DNA of 64,000 nucleotides from the NCBI GenBank assembly GCA_006384855.1, contig VCJN01000902.1:33867-97866 (forward strand), written 5' to 3'. The stretch's first letter is position 1; every line of letters starts with the position of its first letter. The notes under the pieces are model-generated. The model was given only the letters and a program-made list of their open reading frames with translations, ran no database searches and was not told the origin of the DNA. A program made the position numbers and the translations under genes. This document shows, piece by piece, positions 48,490-59,613 of the stretch. This DNA comes from Tetraselmis striata. Lineage: Eukaryota > Chlorophyta > Chlorodendrophyceae > Chlorodendrales > Chlorodendraceae.

Positions 48490-50649
48490 TCACGACTTGG
48501 ACGCTTTTACCGTACCACTTCTTTCTGACCATGGTGCCGTCCTCGTTGAACACCTCTCGACTCCCCGACGCGTCGTGGATGGCCTTCGCGTACGATAGGG
48601 GACGGCTTCAACAAGCTTCCAAGGAAGCGTCAGGCACTTCTTCTCCTTGCTTGTGTCAACTGGCTTCTTCCCTCCTTTTGTCTGCGCGTACAACCATAGG
48701 GGCATGAGAGGTTTGCCCTTTGCATCGGCATGGAAGGGCTCGTATACGGCCACGGTCAACGTGCCTTCGGTATATAGTCTCGCGCGACTTCACAAGCCCG
48801 ATGACACATCTCGACTCCCAATTACCAAGAGTTTCAGGACACTTGTCTTCCTCATGCACCTAATGATGGCCAAGACCGCGAGCTATGTTAGTCCCGAGCT
48901 AGACTCCACGCCATTTTTGTCCCTGTTGGGACAAAATAACCAGCAAGGTAGATGAACCCAATTGTTTTGTCCCATAAAGGACAAAAATGACAAACAATGG
49001 GACTCACATCGGAGACGTCAATGACAACGAGGTTCGTGCCCTTTGCATCGCTGGGCGATGTGTTGTCATGAAGTCTCTCCTTGGCGCCGGCGTGAACTCC
49101 CTGGAAGGCGATGTCATCTTGAAGCACTTGAGCACGAACCTCGGCTTCAACGCGAGCGGCTTCGGCATTGTTGAGGTCGGCGTTGGTAGCCATCGTGTGA
49201 CATGCCTCAGCGGGCACGGTCTGCCCGTGCTCGCGCAAGAAGTCGTCAACTTCCTCTTTCCGCTGCGGCCAGCACCCGGAGAAAGCTGCCAAAGGAGCAG
49301 TTTGCATATCATCCAAGTCGTCGAGCAGATTCTTCCATGTCTCGCGCTCGATTGGGGAGAAGTGCTACTGGACCGCCATGTCCGTGATGTACGACCTGAC
49401 CTTCTTGAAGTCATCCAAGTACCTTTGGACCTACAGCACGTCGGGCTTCTGTTTGTCGCAAATAGCGTACAAAAGGGGCCGGCCCGCACGAATCTCGGGC
49501 GTCCCAATTGGCGCGTTCTTCAAGATCTGCACGGGCTCGGAAAGCGGTGTGTTGGACCACAAGGCGGTGCGCAACGAGCCGCCCGACGCGGCGGCGTCGT
49601 CACGGGTGAACTCGAATTTGTGCGGCTTACTGATGTCTTGAAAATGGTCTTGGAAATGGGGCCTTAACCACTCAGAGAAGTCGAGGGAGAATGAGAGCTC
49701 AGCAATCTCCGGAGTGGGCGAGAATGCCTTGATTCGCCACCAAGTCAAGAAAGGCCTCGATTGTGCAGGCGGCGCTGCGAGATAGCGCAAGACTGATGCG
49801 GTTGAAGATCTGGTCAACCCGTTCGTGAGTGTGCTCGACAGGCAGGAAGACCAAATGAATGAAGTCGCAGATGCCGATAGACACAAGCCAATTGCAGAGG
49901 GCCGCCACGTTCCTATTCTTGTTCTCCTTGACGGTGTTGTCCATCTCGATTCTGATCTACGGAATCTTTCTACCACGGTGTTGAATTTCCTGCATCGCGG
50001 ATCATATTTCATCAGTCCACGGCTACTGGACAACCACGGCGAATCTGTCTGAAGGCTAACGAGCTCACCTTCATGATCGTGATCCATACTAGAGAGCATG
50101 TCGTGGACGAATCGTGGGGGATGGTGTTGGTGTAGTAGTAGATGTTGTCCAGGCGGTAGCCGTCGTACTTCACACATGTGAGGTGGTACTTGAGGAGCAT
50201 GCCGGGCTTCACAGTCTTGGGGATGGGACCCAGTGAGGCAGCAGGGTCTTCGCGGAGTCCATGCTGTCAATTTCGAAGAAGAAAAAGTTTCCATGGCCAA
50301 GGCGCGACTGGAAGACGGCGTTGTTCAGATCCCTTCGTGCCTGGCGCACTCTCTCGAGGTGGACCTTCTGCTCGGCTCTGACCTGACGCCTCACGAGCTG
50401 CTGATGTTGACGGTGCACTTGACGTTCCTCTAGCGTCATGTCCTTTGTGCAAATCTCGCGAGCTTGGTCTCTGAGCGCTTTGCCTGCCGCACAAATGGGA
50501 CAGTGGCTGAATCGCTTCACCTTTGGCGTGGTGACATCCGGGAAGTCTTCCTTCCAAGTCCGGCGGAAAGTGTCAAACGACGTGAGCTTCACTTCGCTCT
50601 CGGTAGCCACATCTATAAAGCGGCAGGGGCAAATGAGGTCGGTATACAA
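48490..50649 (-). pseudogene. DUF7869-type element gene, probably damaged
   Basis: Minus strand. Conserved landmarks in order: TFRRTWKEDFPDV, FSHCPICAAGKALRDQARE (a CxxC pair), a His/Arg/Gln-rich helix, FFFFEIDSMDSAKTLLPHW, KTVKPGMLLKYHL, RIEMDNTVKENKNRNVAALC, and FIHLVFLPVEHTHERVDQIF. This is the pattern of the DUF7869 family, proteins of unknown function found in many copies and linked to mobile DNA in animals, algae and oomycetes. The usual FLPVGHTHEDID box has Glu for Gly. After it come LDFSEWLRPHFQDHF and TVAVYEPFHADAKGKPLMPL. Segments lie in several frames. Some breaks look like introns (GTGAGT near 49005, an acceptor GTAG before RIEMDN), others like single-base shifts (near 50212 and 49720). 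Confidence 0.6.
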
Positions 50650-50869
50650 CTTAGGTCTCAGAATGTGAGACGGAAAATTTCGGTCTAAAGTGGGTCGAAA
50701 TAATTATATCGATAGTGGGATGAACTAGCTTCGTCAATACTCGAAAACGATATATCATCAGGGGGACAAACTAGTCTCATCACGATTTCTATCATCATTG
50801 GTCCCGTCACGAGCGGCACGAAACATGTCCGTAACAAGCAAGACGAAAACGTATATCATCAGCGATAAA

Positions 50870-51520
50870 ACATGACTGTATCAGCGGGACGACATTCTAG
50901 TAATCGGAGAGACAAGAAAAGGTCTCTCATCATGGCGATGAAATCGGTATTTTATCAGCGGGACGGAATCAGTATGTCATCAGCAGGACGAAATCGGCCG
51001 ATCATCAGCGGGACAGAATCGGTATATCAGCAGTGGGACAAAACCGTCTGTCATCAGTGAGACAAAATGTCCTGTCAGTAGTGCGACGAAACGGTTTGTC
51101 ATCAGTGGGACGAAACGGTATGTCATCAGTGGGACAAAACGGTACGTCATCAGTGGGACGAAACGGTATGTCATCCGTGGGACGAAACGGTTTGTCATCA
51201 GCGGGACGAAACGGTTTGTCATCAGTAGGCATCAGCGGGACGAAATCGGTCTGTCATCAGCGGGACGGAATCGGTCTGTCATCAGCGAGCCGAAACGGTC
51301 TGTCATCAGCGGGACGAAATAGGTTTGTCATCAGTGGGACGCAATCGGTCTGTCATCAAGGAGACGAAACGGGCTGGCATCAGCGGGACGAAATCAGTTT
51401 GTCATCAGTGGGACGAAACAGTTGTCATCAACGGGACGAAACGTTCTGTCCTCAGCGGGACGAAATCGGTCTGTCATCAGCGGGACAAAACGTTATGTCA
51501 TCAGCTGGACAGTTTGGGCC
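50870..51520. repeat. 24-bp satellite, array 1 (about 27 units)
   Basis: Units share GGGACGAAACGG and GTCATCAG, period 24, with C/T and A/G variation. Being a multiple of three, the array stays open and mimics an eight-residue protein repeat. The same unit forms arrays at 57150-57550 and 58893-59165. Confidence 0.95.
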
Positions 51521-51886
51521 TTACTGACCACGGAGAATGGCGTTGTCGTCCTCAGCCCACGACTTGTAATGGTAGTAGACGCAAATTTTGGTCATCCAAG
51601 GAGGTAGGTGCTTCTTGAAGGTCTCGCTGTTGCCGTCGTGAAAATGCATGGTCTCGACGTGACCGAGGTCATCTCAGAAGAAGTGCTCGAGAAACATGCG
51701 CACATGCTCTCTTGGTCCGGTTTGTCTGCTCTCGTACAACCCTGAGAAGCAACAGGACGCCGGGGTCGGCACCTTCCTGGCCGCACTCCGAGGCGGCAGA
51801 GTGCAACAACCATCGATCCGAACGGTCGCCGTCGCAAAAAAATTCGCAGGCACCCAACTCCCCCAGCAACCCGCCGCCACATACGC
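51521..51886. other. Spacer between satellite and long ORF
   Basis: Short overlapping frames only. The long plus-strand frame that follows may begin here, but no start is clear. Confidence 0.3.
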
Positions 51887-54320
51887 GTGCTGCAACGCCC
51901 ATCTCACCTACTTCTGACCGGCCTCCCCGCCGGTACGGACGACGCCCCCCATGTAGCCCTACTGTTCGGCGATCTGGTGGCCCAGCACCAAGCCATGGAC
52001 GAGGAGTCGCGCAGCCGGACTGTGATGAACCTGATCCGCACCCTCAGCTCCAAAATCGGAGATCAAATCCTACCACCATACGTCAGGGTGGTGACCCGCC
52101 GCCCCCCCAAGCCAGCCGCCGCCGACACCGCTGGACCGATTGGCACTCGGCTCCTCACCACCACATGGTCAGTCATCCTGCGACTGGTCAGCAGAGACAC
52201 AGCCAAGAGCGTTCTACATACCCAATGGACAGGAGAAGGCACAGCGATCCTCGACCGCCAGGGCCGCCGCTGCTCCACCCGCCTGCTCGGAGCACCACAC
52301 CTTGACGACATCGAACGCCCGGTACACCAAGTGGCTTCGCTCCCCTTCGTTCAGAGGCCTCACGGAGGCCGACATGTGGCTGCGCCTGGCGGAGGGCCTT
52401 CTCCCAGCATACGACCAACCCCAGCCATGCGAAGCGGTGGCAGACCAACCGGCGGCGACACCGGCGGACGTCCTGGCACTCGCCGGAGTGAGAGCATGGG
52501 CCGAGTACGAGGCCGACACACACGCGGACGACGCCGTCATCTGCCCCCCGACCCGCACACTACTGGCCCTCCTAGAAGTCCGATAGATATGGAAAGCCCG
52601 CCGCTCGGCAGACTCGGTTCACGTCGAACTCCTCGATCCCGAAGCGGCGCGTCTACTACATGATGTGTGCCGCGACGCGGTACTGGCGCTGCCGTTTGGC
52701 GACCAGTCACAGGGACGAGCCGTGATCCAAGTCACAATCGAACACAGCGAGGACCGCGAGGACCAGCCCACCACCCCGCTCCCAGGAATACTGCCCCCGG
52801 CGCTGTCCAAACAGTTCTTCCGATGCGCGTTGACGGCCAAGGCGATCTGCACCGGCCCCCTGGCCAACCTGGAGCTGCAGACGGTGGAGCAGCTAGCCGA
52901 GGCCATCGCAGCCACCATCAGCCAGCGCACCAACACACCCCCGGAGCTTCACCACGCACAATGGCTGACAGACACCATGACAGTTGTTGGCGTCGAGATG
53001 CACCACTACCACACCGAGCCGACACTGCAGCGCGTGGGGGACAACAACCTCTGCGCCATCTCCCTCGGCAAAGAAGACGAGGAGTTCGCGGACACCCTGC
53101 GCCTGGCAGTGGCCCTCACCTCACCCGTCGCACTACTGCGGGCGATACGCCTCCGCTGGATCGTCATCTACCTCACGGAGTCCGAGTTCGACCCCTCGGA
53201 GCTGCTCATCCACCCCTTCAGCCAGACAATCCGCGAGGCGGGAGATCTGGGTGGCAACACTGGCCACAACCAGATTCGACGAGCTGCGATAGGCATGCGT
53301 AAGAAGGCCCGGAAGACCGCCCCAGCGTCCCTCGCCCTACGAGCCACCGGACGCCCCATCTACACCCTCACCCTGCAGCTGACCGCCCACCACCACAGCA
53401 TCATTGGTGGCACCCGCAGCACCGACAGAATTGAGCAGTGGCGCAAGACAGTGTCGACAGTGTGCGGGAAAGATCAAAGCCGCGCCAGCTCCGGCACCAG
53501 CCGAGAGGCGACCTGCCGACACATCACCAACCCCGCCACCGGCATGCCCAATCGCATTTCCTCTTCCAGCGACCCCAACAGCCCAGACCGCACCCCTGGT
53601 CCGCGACGCTCCCCCCCCAGGGTTCGAGCACGTCCCACCGAGGCGCGGAGCGGTTGCGGACGCAGTGGCGGCCATCGACCAGCGAGGAGCTGCAACGGAG
53701 CGAGCCCCCGGAGCAGCCCCCCAGCCCCAGCGGCCACCGCCACGATTGGAGCACATGCAGACGACGACGACGAGGAGCTTGACCTCAACTACGAGGAGAT
53801 GGACAGCGCCATGCAGGAGGACACCACCCAGGGTGAGGCAGCGGAGACACCAGTCGCGGCAGACATATCCCTCGATCCCCCCCAGCGCTCAACAGTGCAC
53901 CGCACATTCCGGGAGGGCACACCCAATGGCACCACAGAGAGAGTGGCAGAACTACACCACCTCACCACCGCAGCCACAGAGCTGCTCGCCCAGTCCTCTC
54001 CTGCCAGCAAACCCGCAATAGCCGCCAAACTGGCCAGCCTCGCAGCGGAGTCCCACCAGCCGAGCAAACCACAGCGCATCTCCATCCAGCTGGAACGTCA
54101 TCCCAGCCAGCCCACCCCAGCAGGCAAAGGCAAGACAGCCACAACAGCTAAGACCAAGAAGAAGCATCCCGGGGGCCGCAGCCGCTCGGACGGCGCCACC
54201 CGCAACCGCAGCAGGAGCAAGCCACGCCTCTCTGGCACCCGCAGCTCAGACAGCGAATGGATGACAGACGATGATGCAACCCACCCATGCATCCAACAAC
54301 TCGCACCAGTAAGCTATTGA
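51887..54320 (+). CDS. Unassigned element-like protein, about 810 aa with breaks
   Basis: One long coding track with at least two breaks: frame 2 from 51887 to about 52315, a shift to frame 3, an in-frame TAG at 52587-52589, then frame 3 to the stop at 54318-54320. Coherent phrases: DAPHVALLFGDLVAQHQAMD, GLTEADMWLRLAEGLLPAYD, ARLLHDVCRDAVLALPFGDQ, LHHAQWLTDTMTVVGVEMHH, LRWIVIYLTESEFDPSELL. Around 53400-53760 the alternative frame with GARQCRQCAGKIK looks more natural, so two compensating shifts are possible. The C terminus is acidic (DADDDDEELDLNYEEMD), then very basic and Ser/Arg-rich, as in a nucleic-acid-binding structural protein. No RT, protease or integrase motif. It is followed by repeat R2, so it is probably the first ORF of a retroelement; a captured host gene is possible. 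Confidence 0.45.
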
Positions 54321-54494
54321 GCGAGCCACTGCAGCGACAAACACGCCAGCTGCCTCAAGACCACCGCCCACCACTAACCCCTTGCCCGGTATTGCTCATA
54401 CACCACCCACACCCGGAGACTCAAACACACACGGAACACACACCGCCGATTCCCACAGCCACCACAGACAACACCTACCCAACTCCATGTCGGA

Positions 54495-54860
54495 GGGCAC
54501 CGCAGCCCCCACCAATCATACTAGCCGGCTCAGCGGTGTATAAATACTGAGCACCACATAGCTATTCCGGTCAGCCCCCTTCCCCCATCACACCTTGGGA
54601 GCTGCAGGCGGGACGCTTCGGCTGCCTAAGCTTGCCTGCTGAGCTCCGGATGGGATAGGCCTGACTTAGGTAGGGACAGCAGGGGGGCGTTGCTGTCCTA
54701 GCTTCAGCCCGCAGGAAGGAGGAGGGGCTTGGGCACACAGGAGGAAGGCCGTTAGCTTGAGCTGTAAGTACACCTAGTGTTCCCTACCATGGTCAGAGAT
54801 AGCAGGTCCTCAGAACAACCCAGTCTGGGCCAGTGGAAGCAACAGACTAGCAGTTGTAAT
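54495..54860 (+). repeat. 370-bp repeat R2
   Basis: Same orientation as R1 (47655-48050), 6.8 kb away. It directly follows the long ORF ending at 54320 and ends near CAGACTAGCAGTTG. Confidence 0.8.
54539..54546 (+). promoter_or_regulatory. TATA box-like element in R2
   Basis: TATAAATA followed by CTGAGCACC, conserved in position in R1 (TATATATACTGAACACC). A TATA box inside a repeat fits the U3/R part of an LTR. Confidence 0.4.
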
Positions 54861-55756
54861 CAATTCCAATTTCAATTTCGCGAGAGGTGCGCTTGCTTAT
54901 CAGAGACGAGCCTTTGCCAGTATCGTTGTCGGCGACCTCATCGGAGCCCTTGCCCCATTTGTACTTCTTTTTCTCAACCTCCTTACGATCACTTTCTAGC
55001 ACGCGCGTCGCAATCACACGAGTACCCGCTGCGGCACGAACACGGCGGTACTGTAACTGTAGTGTCCGACGCGCCAGATCCTGGAGAAGAGGCCATGCTT
55101 TCGACCGCCGCCATGCTGCAGCGTGGGGCGAGTGGGGGCGGTGAAGGACTGTGATCTGTGGCGAGGAAGAGTGACGGGCGATGACCGTTCTCGGACGGGC
55201 CGTTGACCGGGGTGCATATATAATATCCAACCACGGGTCAAATAATTCAATAACCTGATGACTCAAACACCGGATCGGTACTGAGCCAGAATACAGGATG
55301 CCGTACAGTTGAGGTTTTGTAAATCGTACTACAGAAAAGATTTAGGAAATATTTCCGTGGTAGTATTTCGTGTTATTTCGTATTTCTTTCGTATATCGTT
55401 AATAGTTATGTACTAGTAAGTACACCCGAATCCAATCCAGGGAATATATCATCCCATACAGGAATATTATTGCCACGCTATTGTACTCTCGAACCGTTAT
55501 GACTCTCGAGTAGGGAATATGTTATCTTCCAGTAATAGTAATATATAGTCGCAGTAGTTTGCCATGTACATTCGTCGCGGTGCAAACTATGAACCTCATG
55601 ACGACGACGAGGTGCCCTATAGTGTGCGCACGCCCGCCGTTGGTCCAGCATGGGTCAGAGCGGCGGCAGACGAAGACCATGTCATTTCCACCTCTCCCTC
55701 ACCGCTACCCACCCAGAAACCCGCTCATCTACCGCGTCAACCAACCTACCGCCAGA
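54861..55756. other. Intergenic, no gene recognised
   Basis: Partly AT-rich (55300-55560). Small frames with no domain. The last 200 bases probably contain the 5' UTR of the next gene. Confidence 0.35.
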
Positions 55757-58700
55757 ATGGCGCCGAAAAAGAACGAGCCTGCCAAGGACAAGGAAGACAA
55801 GGACGACGCCACCCCAGGTGAGTTGCGCGCGCGTACAGTAGCTGCCTGCCTGCTCGATGCGTGATGCGGCCAGATCTAGCGAGCTCGGTTAGGGTTCCCG
55901 TTAGAAGTGGTGTAATCTAGGACCGTTCGAGGTGGATAGGCAGACGAGTGGGAATAGATGCCCAAACGAGACGAGCGGTATCAGGGTCCTGCACGGTAGT
56001 ATTACGTCCCGTCCACAATATCCCACCCACCCACCGCCTGGGCGGGCCCGACGACCGTGCCCGGCCCTCGGAATCGCGGGCCCTTCCTCCGCCTCCACTT
56101 CCGGCTGGGGATGGGCGCGGGGATCGTGCACGGGTGGCGCCTTGGTAGCCTTGTCCCCGCCCGTGCTGCCACTGCCGCGGAGGAGCAGTGTGAGCTGGAC
56201 ACCGGCGTCTCACGTCGTTGCTGGTCCGGTCAAGTCCCCGTTCGCTGTTCTTTGAGCACCCTCTCCCTTCCTGTCCTGTCGGCGCCTCCACATCACATTC
56301 GGCCCAGTGCCGCTATTGGAGTGGCCCGGGATGTTGTGCTGGGAAGGGAGTTCTACGTTCGGGGAAGGGGACGCGACCGAGTTGGCGGCAGATCTGGCGC
56401 TGGGCGGAACAACGTGCGCTTGACGCCAGCGTCTTACGTCGTTGCTGGTCCGGTCAAGTCCCCGTTCGCTGTTCTTTGAGCACCCTCTCCCTTCCTGTCG
56501 TGTTGGCGCCTCCACATCACATTCGGCACAGTGCCGCTATTGGAGTGGCCCGGGATGTTGTGCTGGGGAAGGCGTTCTACGTTTGGCGGAAGGGGACGCG
56601 ACCGAGCTGGCGGCAGATCTGGCGCGGGGTAGCCTGCGTCTATTGTACGCCCGTGGCGCCCCGTTCTGGATTGGACCCCCCACTTCCGCTCCTTGCTGCG
56701 AGACCTCAACTTCGAAGCCCCTTTCCTGTCGGCGCCTTCACTTCACATTCGGCCTAGTGCCGCTATTGGAGTGGCCCGGGATTGTGTGTTGGGGAGAGCG
56801 TCCCTACTGCGTGGAGCGGCGGCTGGCTGGTGGCGATGCCTGGTCGGTGGCTGTCATGGCGGTTCCCGCCTCTTGTGGCCCGTAGCTGGATTTTCTTCTG
56901 GATTTTTGTATGGATTTCTTGAATTTTGCAACTAGCACGTGTAATCATTATTACGTCCCGTCGAGGCAGCCGCGGCAGGATCAATAAGGATGCTAATTGG
57001 TGGTGGAACGGGGGTGGGGGGTGGAGGGCGGCTAGGTGGACCTTTTACTCGTACTCCGCCTTCAGGAGTGGTTTAATATTAGTGTCAAGCGCATTAGTTA
57101 CAGATATAACATTATTAAACCGCAGTACTTAATGTAATGGAAATAGTTCTGTCATCAGTGGGACAAAATTGGTCTGTCATCAGTGGGACAAAATGGTATG
57201 TCATCAGTGGGACGAAACAGCATGTCATCAGTGGGACGAAACCATCTGTCTTCAACGGGACGAAATCGGTCTGTCATCATTGGGACGAAACGGTTTGTCA
57301 TGAACGGGACGAAACGGTCTGTCATCAGTGGGACGAAACGGTCTGTCATCACTGGGACGAAACGGTTTGTCATCAGCGAGACGAAACGGTTTGTCATCAG
57401 TGGGACGAAACGGTATGTCATCAGTGGGACAAAACGGTATTTCATCAGTGGGACGAAACGGTATGTCATCAGTGGGACGAAATCGGTTTGTCATCAATGG
57501 GACGAAACGGTTTGTCATGAACGGGACGAAACGGTTTGTCATCAGTGGGGCGTCAGGAGTGCTGACTGGCAAGGATTTTTTCGATGATCCGGAGGGGCCA
57601 CTTTTCGCGTGCCTCGGAAAGATCAAGGACGTCGAGTTGGACTCGGCCGGACGCTACGGGGTGAGTAAAACACAGCCGAGGTTTCTGAATTTGTGTATCA
57701 ATATTTTCAAGTTTTAGTATTCCCATGCTTGTTTCCGCAGATTTGTCTGGAACCTTATCGCTTGGGATTGTACAAGGAGATCAGGATCGACGTAGTGGTC
57801 TTTGAGAGGTTGCTACTCCACGCGATCAAGCCGCCACTCTCCTCCCAGCCGCGGTTCCAGTCTTACTACGCATGGACTTTGGTCGAGCGCAATGTGATGG
57901 CGCAGGCGCTGAGAGGTTTCGCGGATGGTACGATTAACATCGATGACTTGACCAACATTGACAAGGATTTTGAGAACGCGCTTCCATACGCCGATACGGT
58001 TGCCGTCCTGCCGGCCTCTCCAACACCGGTGCCGTCGACTGGATCTCCTACGGCCACCTCGCTCAGAGTCGAGATTGCTGATCCAGAGGTGAAGACATCT
58101 CACGGTGCCTGGCGACATCAACATGTTATTCGCCGACAGAGTCAACCTCGTCACCGACAAGGATACGGGGCTACCTCACATTTTCAGCTTCCCATCCGAT
58201 GAGTTCGCCGCTCCGCCGCCGGAATTTGAACTCCGATCCCCAAAGCTACAAGACTGCAATATGGTGGCGCAAAGCTACAAGGTAATAAAGGCCTATCGTG
58301 ACCTGTTGTACCTATCCGGATCAAATGCGTAGACAAATCCAAATTATTACACAATGCAAATTACTGACATGCCTTTTGCATTCGTTATTCAGAGGATTCC
58401 TTCCCTATCTGCCGAGAATTTCTCAGTGTCCGTTCCAGTGGTTCACAAGGGCAGAGAGTCCTCCGGAGAGTATGAGCCCCTCGCTCTGACCATGGCCAAC
58501 TTCAAGGAGCTAGTCGCAGCAATCGGAGGCGGGGAGAAGCCGAGGTTGGCGGATGCAAGTTCCTACAAGCCAGAGATCGTCAAGTTTCTATGCTCCTAGG
58601 GCGCGCTTCAAGCCAACATCGACGGCAGCCACAGACGGGAGGCAAAGCTCATGGTGAAGCGAAACTACCCGGAAATCTACGAAACCAACAAAGGCATCCG

Positions 58701-58818
58701 CTTCACGTCGGACAAGATGTACATCGGCCTGTCCCCGGAAGTCTGCCGCTACATGCCAATGAAGCTCAACGAGGCGGGTCACACCGTCGTGGGAGACACG
58801 TCCATGCACAAACTCCTG
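55757..58818 (+). CDS. Unknown multi-exon gene, probably decayed
   Basis: Exon 1 (55757-55817) reads MAPKKNEPAKDKEDKDDATP with donor GTGAGT. Exon 2 (57557-57660) fits its phase exactly (GVLTGKDFFDDPEGPLFACL) and also has donor GTGAGT. Exon 3 starts at 57741 (ICLEPYRLGLYKEIRIDVVV). Near 58090-58105 the frame shifts to read PGDINMLFADRVNLVTDKD up to a GTAATA donor at about 58282. A further exon after TTCAG (about 58394) reads RIPSLSAENFSVSVP, runs through an in-frame TAG at 58597-58599, and continues NYPEIYETNKGIRFTSDKMY to DTSMHKLL with donor GTGAGC at 58819. Intron 1 holds the 224-bp repeats and satellite array 2; array 3 follows the last exon. No later exon is seen, perhaps cut off by the retroelement at 59.2 kb. 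Family not recognised. Confidence 0.45.
56196..56800. repeat. 224-bp tandem repeat, about 2.5 units
   Basis: Units starting at about 56210 and 56434 share TCGTTGCTGGTCCGGTCAAG and GGAGTGGCCCGGGAT; a partial third covers about 56715-56800. They lie within intron 1 of the gene above. Confidence 0.85.
57150..57550. repeat. 24-bp satellite, array 2 (about 17 units)
   Basis: Same unit and strand as array 1. It ends immediately before exon 2 of the unknown gene; the last unit runs into the acceptor GCGTCAG at 57556. Confidence 0.95.
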
Positions 58819-58892
58819 GTGAGCGACCAAATCTCCCACATTATTACTAAACCGTGGGACCAAATAGGCGTCAAGTTCTACAAAAATCGTTC

Positions 58893-59165
58893 TGTCGTCA
58901 GTGGGTAAATAGGTATGTCATCAGTGGGACCAAACGGTATGTCATCAGTGGGACAAAACGGTATGTCATCAGTGGGACAAAACGTTTTGTCATCAGCGGG
59001 ACAAAACGGTATGTCATTAGTGGGACAAGACGTTTTGTCATCAGCGAGACGAAATCGGTCTATCAACAGTGGGACAAAACGTTATATCATCAGTGGGACA
59101 AACGTTATGTCATCAGCGTGACGAAATCGGTCCGTCCTCAGTGGGACGAGACGGCATGTCATGTT
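58893..59165. repeat. 24-bp satellite, array 3 (about 11 units)
   Basis: Same unit and strand as arrays 1 and 2. It starts about 75 bases after the last recognised donor of the unknown gene and ends next to the LTR-like region. Confidence 0.95.
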
Positions 59166-59576
59166 ATACTCCATTTCCCTTTAGCCATAATGTTCTGCTA
59201 TACTAGCAGGTATAACTCCCCGCAAAGGTAGTACGACTACGCATCCGCGGAGTCGCTGTATATATTAGTATTGCGGGTATAAATACTAGTAGTATAAGGC
59301 CGAAGACTGTTCTGGAATTCTCTAGAGTTCTCTGACTCAAGCCTTACGTGGCTAACACAGCACGGGTATCCCATGACACCCGGCTAACATAGCACAGGTA
59401 TGACTATGACCTCGGCGGGTATAAATACCGCCTCGGACAAGTCTACTAGGTAGAATTCAGAGACAGAACTATAACCCAGGAACCCCTGTAACCAGAAGAG
59501 ATTGGCCATACTTTCTAAATCCTTCCGCTGCATCCTAAAGGGCATAAAGAACAGGCTTAAGCTAGAGCCTAACACT
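59166..59576 (+). mobile_element. 5' LTR-like region of gag element
   Basis: Contains two TATAAATA boxes (about 59277 and 59420) and ends just before a primer-binding-site-like sequence. The left edge is not certain, and no matching 3' LTR is found inside the window. Confidence 0.45.
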
Positions 59577-59588
59577 TGGTTTCGGAGC
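59577..59588 (+). promoter_or_regulatory. Primer-binding site-like sequence
   Basis: TGGTTTCGGAGC, close to TGGTATCAGAGC, the initiator-Met tRNA priming site common in plant retrotransposons. It lies 26 bases before the gag ATG at 59614. Confidence 0.5.
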
Positions 59589-59613
59589 TTAGACAGCGGT
59601 AAGCGACGTAAAG

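Noticed and set aside
50870..51520. Hammerhead-ribozyme look: GGACGAAAC on one strand and CTGATGA on the other in the satellite
   Set aside because: The two catalytic halves must be on the same strand. Here TCATCAG (reverse complement of CTGATGA) accompanies GGACGAAAC, so no hammerhead can form.
57150..57550. Regular 24-bp periodicity resembling a CRISPR array or a protein repeat
   Set aside because: There are no unique spacers between units and no cas genes, and the context is eukaryotic. The open frames arise because 24 is a multiple of three.
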